DNA of 64,000 bases, taken from positions 1 to 64,000 of the forward strand of contig QEUM01000004.1 of NCBI GenBank assembly GCA_003577165.1, read 5' to 3'. Below the pieces are notes generated by a model, which did no database searches, had not been told where the DNA came from, and saw only the letters and a list, made by a program, of their open reading frames with translations. Below, in pieces: positions 44,565-52,926 of the stretch. The translations under genes were made by a program, and so were the position numbers. Positions within the stretch are counted from its first letter, which is position 1, and each line of letters begins with the position of its first letter. Source of the stretch: Armatimonadota bacterium. Lineage in GTDB: Bacteria; Armatimonadota; Fimbriimonadia; Fimbriimonadales; ATM1.

Positions 44565-44984
44565 ATGAATCCCGAACGCACCCTGATTCTCGTTAAACCG
44601 GACGGTGTTCAGAGGGGCTTGGTGGGAGAAGTCATCCGCCGATTCGAGGCGCGAGGACTTCGGCTAGCCGCCCTTCGACTCTTGAATGCTCCTCGCAACC
44701 TCGTCGAAGTCCACTACGAGGAGCACCGCGAGAAGCCGTTCTTCGCGTCGGTCGTGGAGTACCTCTGCTCCGGGCCGGTCGTGGCGATGGCGATCGAGGG
44801 GGAGAACGCGGTCAAGGTCTGCCGGGGGATGATGGGGGCGACGAACGCCGCCGAGGCGGCTCCGGGGACGATTCGAGGGGACTTCGCCCTAAACGTCGAG
44901 AAGAACATCGTCCACGGCAGCGCGGACCCGGAAGCGGCCGCCCGGGAACTGTCAATTTGGTTCTCGGAAGCCGATTTCGTTTGA
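44565..44984 (+). CDS. ndk: Nucleoside diphosphate kinase
   Basis: A 139-residue enzyme that equalises nucleoside triphosphate pools. It starts NPERTLILVKPDGVQRGLVGEVIRRFE and carries the active-site His in KNIVHGSADPE and the substrate loop GPVVAMAIEGENAV. It has the usual length. The ATG at 44565 fits the family start better than an in-frame codon at 44532. TAAGAT lies 11 bases upstream. A promoter for the following beta-barrel gene overlaps its stop codon. Confidence 0.95.
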   Translation: MNPERTLILVKPDGVQRGLVGEVIRRFEARGLRLAALRLLNAPRNLVEVHYEEHREKPFFASVVEYLCSGPVVAMAIEGENAVKVCRGMMGATNAAEAAPGTIRGDFALNVEKNIVHGSADPEAAARELSIWFSEADFV

Positions 44985-45010
44985 ATCGGGCAGGCCGGTG
45001 GGGTTAGAAT
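44981..45010 (+). promoter_or_regulatory. Candidate promoter for the beta-barrel gene
   Basis: TTGAAT (44981-44986), an 18-base spacer and TAGAAT (45005-45010) precede a strong AAGGAGGT ribosome-binding site (45053-45060). Confidence 0.5.
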
Positions 45011-45070
45011 AGTCCGATCGCCCGCAGGATGCGGGGGTAGAGGACGGAGACTAAGGAGGTCCAACTGCTC

Positions 45071-45592
45071 ATGAAACGCTTTTTCGTGATGGGCGCAGCC
45101 TGCGCCCTTGTTTGCGCTGCCACGTCGGCACAGGCCCAGAGGCTCGACGAGAGACTTGAGAAGGAGTCGCAGTTCTCGGTCCGAGCGGGAGCCTTCCTGC
45201 CGTTCGAGGATGTGCTCACGGATGTTGCGGACGTGTGGTTCGGCGCGGGCGCCGATATCGAAATCCCCATCCACCTTTTCCAGAACTCGGTGACCGTTTT
45301 CTCGATCGACTGGTTCACCCACAACAGCGGCTCCCGGGACAACATCTTCCCGGCGATGGTCAGCCAGCGGTGGTACTCCGGGCCTTTGGGCCAGAGAACC
45401 TACTTCCAGGTCGGCATCGGCGCCGCGTTCGTGGACTTCGTGCCCTCGGACACGCTGTTCGCAGCTCGAGGCGGAATCGGCATGGAGATCAACGACATGG
45501 CTTTCGTCGAGGCGAACTTCTATTGGACGGAAGAGGACGACAACGGCATTACGGCGTCCGGCATCGCAGCCTTCGTCGGCGTGCGATTCTAA
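45071..45592 (+). CDS. Small outer-membrane beta-barrel-like protein
   Basis: A 173-residue exported protein. A signal peptide ends near AQAQ (residue 22). The mature part consists of alternating hydrophobic/polar strands (FSVRAGAFLPF, TYFQVGIGAAFVDFV, GGIGMEINDMAFVEANFYW) and ends with GVRF, the C-terminal aromatic residue expected for barrel insertion by BAM. No specific family was recognised. The very good ribosome-binding site suggests high expression, and a 15-bp hairpin follows the stop. Confidence 0.7.
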   Translation: MKRFFVMGAACALVCAATSAQAQRLDERLEKESQFSVRAGAFLPFEDVLTDVADVWFGAGADIEIPIHLFQNSVTVFSIDWFTHNSGSRDNIFPAMVSQRWYSGPLGQRTYFQVGIGAAFVDFVPSDTLFAARGGIGMEINDMAFVEANFYWTEEDDNGITASGIAAFVGVRF

Positions 45593-45613
45593 GGCCTACT
45601 ACGACCCGAAGCG

Positions 45614-45649
45614 GGCAGGCCGAGCACGAACGTGCGTGCTCGGCCTGCC
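45614..45649 (+). terminator. Perfect 15-bp hairpin after the beta-barrel gene
   Basis: Stem 45614-45628 pairs fully with 45635-45649 around a 6-base loop. There is no T-tract, so termination or mRNA stabilisation are both possible. It lies directly before the hisB-like gene. Confidence 0.65.
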
Positions 45650-45670
45650 GTCCGTAAGGCGAGGGATGTT

Positions 45671-46246
45671 TTGAGAAAGGAAACGCCTGGAGTCCGATTC
45701 GCTGAGGTCGAGCGCGAGACGCAGTTGGTCCGCGTTCGCGTGGTCGTGGACCTGGACGGCGAGTCCAAGCACACGATCGACACCGGGATCGGCTATTTCG
45801 ACTACGTTTTGGGTCTGCTCGCCTTCCACGGGGGCGTGGACCTCGGAGTGTCGGCTGAGGGCGACCTTGCCGTTGACGACAGGCACACGGTCGAGGCCGT
45901 GGGGGCGTGCATCGGGAAAGCGATTCGGCAGGCCCTCGGCGACCCTGATGGGACGCGTCGCGTCGGCTCGGAATCGGCGCCGGTGGATGACGCACTAGTG
46001 CATGTCGCGGTGGACATCGGGGGACGACCGGCCTGTCAGTACAAGGTCCAGTTCACCGTAGAGCGGATCGGTGGCCTGACCTGCGAGTGCATCGAGGACT
46101 TCCTCCGGGCAGTGTCGATCCACGCGGGCTTCACAATTCACGCCATCCAAATGGCGGGCCACAACAACCACCACATCTGCGAGAGCCTCTTTTCCGCCCT
46201 GGGCCTGGCCCTCAGGCGGGCGATCGGGAAGGCGACGGCTAAGTAG
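45671..46246 (+). CDS. Divergent imidazoleglycerol-phosphate dehydratase-like protein
   Basis: A 191-residue HisB homologue of normal length. The fold landmarks are clear: TGIGYFDYVLGLLAFHGG, GDLAVDDRHTVEAVG, a late AGFTIHAIQ and GHNNHHICESLF. However, the His of the usual FFDHM is Tyr, and the first His of DHHTVED is Arg with the final Asp as Ala, so two of the conserved manganese ligands are missing while the second half (HNNHH, Glu) is intact. Catalysis of histidine synthesis step 6 is therefore doubtful. The start is a TTG at 45671 preceded by GAGGG. A hisA-like gene follows after 11 bases. Confidence 0.8.
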   Translation: MRKETPGVRFAEVERETQLVRVRVVVDLDGESKHTIDTGIGYFDYVLGLLAFHGGVDLGVSAEGDLAVDDRHTVEAVGACIGKAIRQALGDPDGTRRVGSESAPVDDALVHVAVDIGGRPACQYKVQFTVERIGGLTCECIEDFLRAVSIHAGFTIHAIQMAGHNNHHICESLFSALGLALRRAIGKATAK

Positions 46247-46257
46247 GGGTCGGCCTT

Positions 46258-46839
46258 ATGCTGAGGGCCGCGGTTCTCCGATTGTCCGGCGGCGCTCTCC
46301 GCTTCGCGTGCAACGGCTTCGACGAAGCGATCCGGGAAGCCTCCTCCGAGTTCGATTGGCTCCACGTCGTGGATGAGGACGCACGCGAGTCCGGGGCGCC
46401 CCAAAACGTCGCACTGCTCAGTCGGATCGTTGGTCTGTCGTCAGCGCCGATTCAGTACGAGGGCGGCCTGGGGCTGTTTCACCTTGCGGAACTCGTGTTG
46501 GGCCTCGGGGTTTCGAGGGTAGTCCTCGACGAGGCTCTGACAAAGACGGAGAGGTCGGCGGAGTACTTCTTCTCCCGGCTTGGGGAGCAGGTGATCGCTG
46601 TCGTTCGGCCGGAGGGTCACGAGGCGGCGAGGCGGTACGCTGAGCAAGGAGCGCGCCGTCTGCTGCTCGACGGCGCTGACGAGATGGAAGACGTGGAGCG
46701 ATTCGTCAAGGAGTCCGGGCTTCCGACGTGGGTCCGTGGCGAGGTGACGCATTCGCGGCGAAACCTGGAGGCTTTGGCCGCCGTAAGGTGCGAGGGAGCC
46801 TTGATCGAAGGCGCGGCTTCAGAGAACGGCGAGACATGA
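46258..46839 (+). CDS. Degenerate HisA-like half-conserved TIM-barrel protein
   Basis: A 193-residue protein, shorter than HisA (about 245). LHVVDEDARESGAPQNVALLSRIVG and IQYEGGLGLFHLAELVLGLGVSRVVL align with the HisA segments around LHLVDLDGA and VQVGGGIR. The N-terminal catalytic Asp (in the usual PAIDL) and the Asp of strand 5 are not present, and the GG phosphate loop is altered. It is likely not an active ProFAR isomerase. It sits beside an equally divergent hisB and overlaps the next gene by 4 bases, so the pair may have been repurposed. Confidence 0.6.
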   Translation: MLRAAVLRLSGGALRFACNGFDEAIREASSEFDWLHVVDEDARESGAPQNVALLSRIVGLSSAPIQYEGGLGLFHLAELVLGLGVSRVVLDEALTKTERSAEYFFSRLGEQVIAVVRPEGHEAARRYAEQGARRLLLDGADEMEDVERFVKESGLPTWVRGEVTHSRRNLEALAAVRCEGALIEGAASENGET

Positions 46840-47150
46840 ACGCACTTGAGATGGTGTTCGACAACTTCTTTGTGCAGGTGTTTGTCGGCATCGGGCTCAT
46901 GGTCTTCCTCATCGCAATCGGAGAGGCGTTCGCTCGCATGTTGCGCCCGCTTTCGAAGAAGCAGACGGAGCGAATGGTGTCGGCGATGAAAGAGGATTTG
47001 CAGGGCCAGATCGAAGCGCTGCGCCAGGAGGTCCGCTCGGCCAGATCCACGGTCCTCGACCATTCGATGAGTCTTGAAAGCAACGTGGAGACGCTCGTTC
47101 GCCGAGTTGAGCGGCTCGAACAAACAACGAGCCAGCGAGGAGTTGGGTAA
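46836..47150 (+). CDS. Small membrane/coiled-coil protein 1
   Basis: A 104-residue protein with one membrane helix (FFVQVFVGIGLMVFLIAIGEAF) followed by a cytoplasmic coiled coil (KKQTERMVSAMKEDLQGQIEALRQEVRSARSTVLDHSMSLESNVETLVRRVERLEQ). The segment VLDHSMSL recurs in the next gene product. The ATG overlaps the hisA-like stop. It has a PspB-like layout, but no homology to a named family was recognised. Confidence 0.65.
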   Translation: MNALEMVFDNFFVQVFVGIGLMVFLIAIGEAFARMLRPLSKKQTERMVSAMKEDLQGQIEALRQEVRSARSTVLDHSMSLESNVETLVRRVERLEQTTSQRGVG

Positions 47151-47443
47151 TGCCAGAGGAACTGATCCCGATTGTAGCGATCTTCTGCGTGATCGGCTTG
47201 CCGATGATCGCGGGAATCGTTTCGCTTCTGCTGAAGCACCAACGACAAATGGCTGAGTTGATGAGGCAAGGCTCTCGCGAAGAGACTGCACTGCAGGGCG
47301 AACTTCAAGCGATACGACGCGAACTATCGGACTTCAAGAATGCCGTACTCGATCACTCGATGAGCCTCGACAACGCAGTCGAACGAATCTCAAGAAGGCT
47401 GGACGAAGTGGAATCTGTCCACAACAACCCTCATCGAGGTTAG
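47150..47443 (+). CDS. Small membrane/coiled-coil protein 2
   Basis: A 97-residue paralogue of its neighbours: membrane helix IVAIFCVIGLPMIAGIVSLLL, then KHQRQMAELMRQGSREETALQGELQAIRRELSDFKNAVLDHSMSLDNAVERISRRL. It shares VLDHSMSL with protein 1 and the helix plus HQRQMAE with protein 3. The start overlaps the preceding stop (TAATG). The arrangement resembles the small PspB-type membrane proteins. Confidence 0.7.
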   Translation: MPEELIPIVAIFCVIGLPMIAGIVSLLLKHQRQMAELMRQGSREETALQGELQAIRRELSDFKNAVLDHSMSLDNAVERISRRLDEVESVHNNPHRG

Positions 47444-47544
47444 GGTCGGAATTCGATGGGCATCAGGTTCCTTATCGTCAATTCGCTACGCTCGCCCGCT
47501 GTTGGGGCGGGGAGGAGTGAGGTTGAGTCACAATTGGAGCAACT

Positions 47545-47808
47545 ATGCCGGACGCAGGTGTAATCGCTGTCGTATGCATCTTTGGGCTGCCAATGCTGAT
47601 TGGATTGGTTAGCGTGCTCACTCGCCACCAAAGACAGATGGCGGAGATCCTCCACAAGTCGCAAGGACAAGATCAGGCGCTGGTTGATGAGATTCGGGCA
47701 TTGAGAGAGGAAGTGCGCCAATTGCGCGATCGAACGGACGCTGTGCTTTTCTCGCCCGGTGCAAACCCGCAAGCCTACGACGAACAGAGGCTTCAGACGG
47801 ATCGCTAA
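47545..47808 (+). CDS. Small membrane/coiled-coil protein 3
   Basis: An 87-residue protein with membrane helix VIAVVCIFGLPMLIGLVSVL and the shared sequence RHQRQMAEILHKSQGQDQALVDEIRALREEVRQLRDR. It has lost the VLDHSMSL segment and ends with a different tail. It lies about 100 bases after protein 2, so it could have its own start signals. The three genes look like a local expansion of one family. Confidence 0.65.
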   Translation: MPDAGVIAVVCIFGLPMLIGLVSVLTRHQRQMAEILHKSQGQDQALVDEIRALREEVRQLRDRTDAVLFSPGANPQAYDEQRLQTDR

Positions 47809-47835
47809 GGTTCGTCAGTTCGTCGCGTCCACCTC

Positions 47836-48369
47836 ATGGCGATTCGCCCGAATAGTGTAAGGGTCGTTCGGGTTACCGCAGTTCTTCGCAGGCGACTGGC
47901 GAGCAAGTGGCGCCATCACATCGAACGCTCCGGCGAGCGAGTGGAGTTCGATTGGTTCGACGAACGGGTGCTTCTGTGGGTGGCGCTGCTTCGAAATGAG
48001 ATCGTCGGCCATGTGTCATGCAAAATCGAAGAAGTGGATTGGGCCGACTGCGGCGAGCTGCAGCGATTCGAAGAGAAGCCCGATGCTGTGCAGTCAAGGG
48101 ACCTGAATGTCACAGAGGCATTCGTTCAATCGTTTGCTGTAGACCCGGCGTACAGGCGGCTTGGCGTTGGACGCAGACTGCAGACTGCGATGGTCCGAGC
48201 GTGCAAGAAGCAGGGAGTAAGCCAATTGAGAAGTTGGTCGTCCTGCGATGCAGTTGAGAATTACCGTCTCAAACTGTCGATGGGATTCTGCGTCGTGCCG
48301 TCGTACTACTTCGTGCCGCGCGCGAACAAGTGGTCGCGCGGCGCTTACTTTGTGATGAAACTCCGGTAG
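47836..48369 (+). CDS. GNAT-family N-acetyltransferase
   Basis: A 177-residue protein with the GNAT acetyl-CoA motif A as SFAVDPAYRRLGVGRRLQTAMVRACKKQG (about residues 99-127) and a C-terminal region SSCDAVENYRLKLSMGFCVVPS that closes the fold. The acceptor substrate cannot be inferred. It follows the small membrane proteins by 27 bases and precedes a tRNA gene on the opposite strand. Confidence 0.82.
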   Translation: MAIRPNSVRVVRVTAVLRRRLASKWRHHIERSGERVEFDWFDERVLLWVALLRNEIVGHVSCKIEEVDWADCGELQRFEEKPDAVQSRDLNVTEAFVQSFAVDPAYRRLGVGRRLQTAMVRACKKQGVSQLRSWSSCDAVENYRLKLSMGFCVVPSYYFVPRANKWSRGAYFVMKLR

Positions 48370-48389
48370 GGTTCGGCGCACTGCGGAAG

Positions 48390-48465
48390 TGGCGCCCCCG
48401 ACAGGATTCGAACCTGTGGCCCACTGCTTAGAAGGCAGTTGCTCTATCCCCTGAGCTACGGGGGC
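48390..48465 (-). tRNA. tRNA-Arg (TCT)
   Basis: Acceptor GCCCCCG/CGGGGGC with discriminator G and encoded CCA, D stem GCTC/GAGC, anticodon stem ACTGC/GCAGT around loop CTTCTAA (anticodon TCT), T arm ACAGG-TTCGAAT-CCTGT. Confidence 0.96.
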
Positions 48466-48577
48466 GGTTGCCGGACGAGCGTATCGTCGGCACGGTGAAG
48501 ATACCCGCGACTGGGGCGAGAGCCGGTTCGAAATCGGTGGCCCGGGGGCGGAAGCCGGCCGGGCCACCGAGGGGGGA

Positions 48578-50194
48578 CTACTTGCTGGGAACGCAGAGGC
48601 AGGATGAGTTAATCGGGATATCCGAGGCTGCCCAGATCTCCTCAAACGCATCTTCGTACTGCTTTGCGTCCTTGCCCTGACCCTTGAGCGCCTGGATCAT
48701 TCCGAACGTTGACCAGCCGTTGTTCGGCAGACGCTTGAGGTCCTCGCGGTACACGGCCTCCGCTTCCTTGAAGTGTCGGGCCTTCACAAGGACCGCGCCG
48801 AGCGCATGCCGGGTCGGCTGCAGCCAGTCGGGCGGCTCGTTGTATTTGAGTCCGTCTTCTGCGCGGACCGCCGTCCTCAAGGTTTTGATTGCGTCCTCGA
48901 TTCTGTTCTCGCCGAGCAGAATTTCACCGTTCATCAGGAGTTCAGCGACTTTCATCACGTCCCACGCGGTGTTGTTGCCGATGCCCCTGTCTTTCGGTAC
49001 GAAGTTTCTCGTTCGATAGAAGTGCCACTGCTCGATGCGGGCCGACTTCGCATCGCCCTTGACAGCGAACGCGACGGCGCGTGCCATGTGGCGGATCGCC
49101 CGCATAATCGGGAACACCTCTTTGGGTTCCGGCATGGAGAGAATGTCGTCCCACTTGCCGAATCGGATTCTCGCTTCGTACATTGCGGCGAGATAGCCAT
49201 CGAGAACCGGCGCCATGGATTCGAGTACTTCAGGTGCAACGGCCTCCTGAATGTGGTCCATGCCAGCGATGCCTTCCTTCGACTTTCCGACCATCATCGC
49301 CGCGTAAGCGAGCATCTGATGGTTGTGCGCCATGTACACCAAGTAGAAGCCCTGCTCAGGGCGGCGGGCGACGTAGGCGTCGTCCGCAGCGATCGCATCG
49401 GCGTTCGATCGGATCGCATCTTCCCAGTGACCGGTTCGAACGAAGGTGTGCGAGGGCATGTGCACCATGTGACCAAGCCCCGGTTGAAGCTTCCAGAGCT
49501 TCCGAGCGGCCTCAAGCCCGTCCTCCGGGTTCGCCGAGGCCTCGGTGATGTGAATGTACAGGTGCAGGCCGAGAGGATGATGCGGATCAAGTTCGAGCAC
49601 TCGCTCCAAAAGGCCCTTGATCTCCGGCGTCCAGGACTTCGGCTTCCCATCGGGGGTCCAGAAGTCCCAGGGATGGAGATCCATCAGCGCCTCGGCGGTC
49701 AGCGCGCCAATGTCCGCATCGCGTGGGTGCTTTCGCCAAACGGCTTTCATCGCTTCGGCGTACGCCTTGTCGAGTGGAGCCCTTTCCGCGTTCGGATCGG
49801 CGGAAAACCGTTTGAACTGCGCTTCAATCAAGTCGCGTTCGACACCGGTCCTCGACCCCAGCGCTTCGCGTGCGCGCTGAAGCGACCGCCATGCTCTCGC
49901 CGCGGCAGCGGGCTCGACTGCCGGGTTGTTGATGTGCGGCCCGAGGGCTGTTGCGACTCCCCAGTGCGCCATCGCACAATTGGGGTCGATTCTCGCGGCC
50001 TCCTCGAAAGATCGAATCGCCTCGTCGTGATTGAAGGCGAATAGGAAAGCCAGGCCCTGATTGAACCATCGCTGCGCGTCAGCCGACGACGTCGAGACTG
50101 TGCGAGCGTGCGTTCCCGTGCCCTCGAACAGGAGCGGTTTAGGCTCCGCTTGGGCAAACACAAGGCTGAGAGACAATACCGCTGCTATGCTCAT
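48578..50194 (-). CDS. Exported tetratricopeptide-repeat protein
   Basis: A 538-residue protein with a signal peptide (cleavage near FAQA, residue 16). TPR units run through the length, for example WFNQGLAFLFAFNHDEAIRSFEEAARIDPNCAMAHWG near residues 43-75 and LGAVLVKARHFKEAEAVYREDLKRLPNNGWSTFG near the end. The region HLYIHITEASANPEDGLEAARKLWKLQPGLGHMVHMPSHTFVR is characteristic of a TPR family common in planctomycete- and acidobacteria-type genomes. GGAGGA precedes the ATG. A scaffold role outside the cytoplasm is inferred. Confidence 0.85.
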   Translation of the reverse strand: MSIAAVLSLSLVFAQAEPKPLLFEGTGTHARTVSTSSADAQRWFNQGLAFLFAFNHDEAIRSFEEAARIDPNCAMAHWGVATALGPHINNPAVEPAAAARAWRSLQRAREALGSRTGVERDLIEAQFKRFSADPNAERAPLDKAYAEAMKAVWRKHPRDADIGALTAEALMDLHPWDFWTPDGKPKSWTPEIKGLLERVLELDPHHPLGLHLYIHITEASANPEDGLEAARKLWKLQPGLGHMVHMPSHTFVRTGHWEDAIRSNADAIAADDAYVARRPEQGFYLVYMAHNHQMLAYAAMMVGKSKEGIAGMDHIQEAVAPEVLESMAPVLDGYLAAMYEARIRFGKWDDILSMPEPKEVFPIMRAIRHMARAVAFAVKGDAKSARIEQWHFYRTRNFVPKDRGIGNNTAWDVMKVAELLMNGEILLGENRIEDAIKTLRTAVRAEDGLKYNEPPDWLQPTRHALGAVLVKARHFKEAEAVYREDLKRLPNNGWSTFGMIQALKGQGKDAKQYEDAFEEIWAASDIPINSSCLCVPSK

Positions 50195-50307
50195 AAACGT
50201 CCTCCTTGTCTGATTGCCACCACACGGCTACAGGCGGCGGAAGCCTCTCGATGCCAGCCCTGCAACCGGTACTTCGTGGGGCTAAAGTTCGGCGGAAGGA
50301 TACACCA

Positions 50308-51141
50308 TCAGCCAGAGCCGGACGTCTGGTTCTGCTGATGTTCTTCGGTCTGGACTGCCTGGGCCTCTTCGGCGTGGGTCCCCCTTTCGGCCAGCGACCG
50401 GATGATGGGGATGTCCAACTCGTCGAGGGCTCGGTTGATGGACTCCAGCTGTCCCTTGACCTCGGCCATCGTGGAGAGGAAGTCCTCCCGACTTAACTCA
50501 GCTTCGTCGCTTCCGAGGCGATAGGCCAGCAGTTGAACGCGTAGGCTGTCGAGCGCACTCACGAAAACCGCGCACTGGCCTTCGGTTCGAGTGACGCGCG
50601 CGATCACCGCCTCGTAGTACTTTCGATATTCGGCGACGTTCTTATCCGCGAGCATGTACATCTCGCTGGTCTGCCTGTCCTCGGAGGTCATGCGAAACGG
50701 CATGGCGGAGATGCCGAACTTTCCCTCGCTCCGGTTGATTTCCTGCTTGACGAGGTCGGCTTTGCGAAGCGAGACATAGAGGTGCCTTGCCGTTCGTTCG
50801 ATGGTCTTCGGCATTTCATGAAGCCCGTTGCGAATGGGGTCTGGCGCGCGGTTCAGCGCTGCACGAAACCGGTTGAGCCTGTCTCGAATCAACTCCCACA
50901 GCTGCCGATGTTCTGGGTTTTTGAACCGCTTCTGTCGGAACTCCTCACGGACCGTTACTGTGTACGCGCCGAGTCCGATGCCGAGAACTCCGAGTCCTAT
51001 GATGTACGGAAGGGAGAGAAAACTGGAAGTCGTGATCGCGGTGAACCCGATGTAGCCTGCGAGCAGCAGTCCCACCACGCGCGCCGGGTGAAGCATTGCA
51101 AGAGCAAGCGTGATCGCGTCGGCTCGACGGATCTCTTTCAT
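50308..51141 (-). CDS. Hypothetical membrane-anchored helical protein
   Basis: About 277 residues. Two hydrophobic segments (VVGLLLAGYIGFTAI and YIIGLGVLGIGLGAYTVTV) near the N-terminus precede a long soluble region with several predicted helices (for example EYRKYYEAVIARVTRTEGQCAVFVSALDSLRVQLLAYRL and a late coiled coil) and a Gln-rich tail. No family was recognised. The ATG at 51141 overlaps the gatA stop by 4 bases (ATGA), placing it in a gatC-gatA-membrane protein operon, although a functional link to amidotransfer is not implied. Confidence 0.7.
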   Translation of the reverse strand: MKEIRRADAITLALAMLHPARVVGLLLAGYIGFTAITTSSFLSLPYIIGLGVLGIGLGAYTVTVREEFRQKRFKNPEHRQLWELIRDRLNRFRAALNRAPDPIRNGLHEMPKTIERTARHLYVSLRKADLVKQEINRSEGKFGISAMPFRMTSEDRQTSEMYMLADKNVAEYRKYYEAVIARVTRTEGQCAVFVSALDSLRVQLLAYRLGSDEAELSREDFLSTMAEVKGQLESINRALDELDIPIIRSLAERGTHAEEAQAVQTEEHQQNQTSGSG

Positions 51142-52589
51142 GTCGCCAGGGGGGGCGGTGGCAGTTTGCCGAAGCACTGCTCGGCCGCGAGCGCGATGCT
51201 GAACATATGATCTTCGCGGAATGAATCACAGACAATTTGGAAGCCCACGGGCAGCCCGTCTGACAATCCGCAGGGAACGCTGATGGCTGGGAACCCACCC
51301 ATGTTTGCAGGGATGGTGCAGAGGTCGGCGAGTTTGAGGGCGAGTGGATCGCCGAGCAGTTCGCCCAATTTGAACGCCACGGTGGGGCTTGTCGGCGAGA
51401 TGATCGCGTCGAATTTTTCAAACGCTTCGCGCATCTGCTTCTTCATGAGCGTGCGCGCTCGATGCGCTTTCGCGTAGAACGCGTCGTAGTATCCGCTCGA
51501 AAGAACGTAGGTTCCGATGACGATGCGCTCTTGAACTTCTGGGCCGAATCCTGCAGAACGTGTGTTTCGCATCAGGTCGATCGGATTGTCAGCCTGGACG
51601 CGCAGGCCGTAGCGAACTCCGTCGTATCTTGCGAGGTTGCTGCTCGCTTCTGCCGGCGCGATGATGTAGTAAGTCGAAACGCCGAATTCGACCATTGGCA
51701 GGGAAATCTCTTCGACGATTGCGCCTTCGGCGACAAGTTTGTCGACGGCCGCGCGAAATCCATCGCGGACGCCCTGCTCGACGGAGTCGGAGGACAGTTC
51801 CTTGATGATCGCCAGTTTCTTTCCTCGAACGCTGGGGATGCGCGCGGCGGCCGAGTCGTAGGGCATCGAGACACACGTCGAGTCCTTCGGGTCGTGGCCC
51901 ATTACGGCTTCGAAGCCTGAGATAGCGTCGGTGACTGTTCTGGCGAAGGGTCCGATCTGGTCGAGCGAACTCGCGAACGCAACGAGGCCGTAGCGGCTGA
52001 CTCTGCCGTAGGTCGGCTTGAATCCGACGACTCCTGTGAGAGCAGCGGGCTGACGGACGCTTCCACCCGTGTCGGATCCGTAAGTGATCGCAGCGAGGGA
52101 AGCCGCCGCGGCGACCGCGCTCCCTCCCGAACTTCCGCCGGGCGAGCGTTCGAGGTCCCATGGGTTCTTCGAGGGAAAGTATGCGCTTCGCTCCGTGCTC
52201 GATCCCATCGCGAATTCATCGAGGTTCGTCTTGCCCAATAGAACCGCGCCGCTTTGTTTCAGCCGCAGTGCGGCCGTACCTTGGTAGGGTGGAACGTAGC
52301 CTTCGAGAATGCGCGACGCGCACGTCGTTGGAATCCCCTTAGTGATCATGTTGTCTTTGAGGGCGACCGGGATTCCTGTCATGGCGTTCGCATCGCCGCT
52401 GTCAATCATTCGCTGCGCGGTTTTCGCCTGTTCAAGCGCCGTGTCTTCACAAACGTGAAGGAACGCTTGCAGTTCTTTGTCGAGTTGCTCGATGCGGTCG
52501 AGATGCGCTTGGGTGAGTTCTACGGCCGAGATCTCGCGCGAGTCCAGCTTTGCCCGCATTTCGGCGGCAGTGAGCCCGCACGGTTCCAT
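51138..52589 (-). CDS. gatA: Asp/Glu-tRNA amidotransferase subunit A
   Basis: A 483-residue amidase-signature subunit that releases ammonia from glutamine for transamidation of Glu-tRNA-Gln or Asp-tRNA-Asn. The Ser-cisSer-Lys machinery is visible: Lys in VALKDNM, and serines in SPGGSSGGSAVAAA and YGSDTGGSVRQPA. The ATG at 52589 begins with the usual LTAAEMRAKLDSREISAVELTQAHLDRI. It follows gatC with one base between stop and start. Confidence 0.96.
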   Translation of the reverse strand: MEPCGLTAAEMRAKLDSREISAVELTQAHLDRIEQLDKELQAFLHVCEDTALEQAKTAQRMIDSGDANAMTGIPVALKDNMITKGIPTTCASRILEGYVPPYQGTAALRLKQSGAVLLGKTNLDEFAMGSSTERSAYFPSKNPWDLERSPGGSSGGSAVAAAASLAAITYGSDTGGSVRQPAALTGVVGFKPTYGRVSRYGLVAFASSLDQIGPFARTVTDAISGFEAVMGHDPKDSTCVSMPYDSAAARIPSVRGKKLAIIKELSSDSVEQGVRDGFRAAVDKLVAEGAIVEEISLPMVEFGVSTYYIIAPAEASSNLARYDGVRYGLRVQADNPIDLMRNTRSAGFGPEVQERIVIGTYVLSSGYYDAFYAKAHRARTLMKKQMREAFEKFDAIISPTSPTVAFKLGELLGDPLALKLADLCTIPANMGGFPAISVPCGLSDGLPVGFQIVCDSFREDHMFSIALAAEQCFGKLPPPPLAT

Positions 52590-52590
52590 C

Positions 52591-52878
52591 TCAGTCGATG
52601 ATGGTGGGGACGAGGAAAAGCCCGGCGGCCGTGCTTGGCGCGCCGGCAATCGCATCCGATCTCGTCAGTCCTTCCTCGATTTCATCTCCTCGCCAGATGC
52701 CGTACACGTCGACGGAGTGCGGGGTGAGTTCGACTCCCGCCAGATCGAGTTCCTGGAGGTGTCGGAAGTACTCAAGCACTCGGTTGAGGTCCGAGTGCAT
52801 AGCGTCGAGTTCGGTTTCGGACAAGTGAAGTCGGGCCAAATCTGCGACGTGGCGCACCTCGTCCCGCGAAATCGGCAT
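52591..52878 (-). CDS. gatC: Asp/Glu-tRNA amidotransferase subunit C
   Basis: A 95-residue protein with the GatC pattern ISRDEVRHVADLARLHLSETELDAMHSDLNRVLEYFRHLQELDLAGVELT. It stabilises the GatA-GatB complex. A -10-like TAAACT lies six bases before the ATG with no ribosome-binding site. It diverges from the YyaL-like gene across 48 bases. Confidence 0.92.
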   Translation of the reverse strand: MPISRDEVRHVADLARLHLSETELDAMHSDLNRVLEYFRHLQELDLAGVELTPHSVDVYGIWRGDEIEEGLTRSDAIAGAPSTAAGLFLVPTIID

Positions 52879-52884
52879 GGTCGG

Positions 52885-52916
52885 AGTTTAGCACAGGGGC
52901 CTTCCACGGCCATAAT
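52885..52916. promoter_or_regulatory. Divergent -10 elements of gatC and the YyaL-like gene
   Basis: On the minus strand TAAACT (52885-52890) ends six bases before gatC. On the plus strand CATAAT (52911-52916) ends ten bases before the YyaL-like ATG. Both messages would have almost no leader. Confidence 0.45.
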
Positions 52917-52926
52917 CCTGGCGAGA

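Noticed and set aside
46258-46839. Calling the TIM-barrel-like gene a functional hisA
   Set aside because: Both catalytic Asp positions and the usual length are missing, so only a HisA-like label is supported.
48773-50044. A 423-codon plus-strand frame over the TPR gene
   Set aside because: It lies antisense to a clear TPR protein with a signal peptide and ribosome-binding site, and its translation shows no domain.
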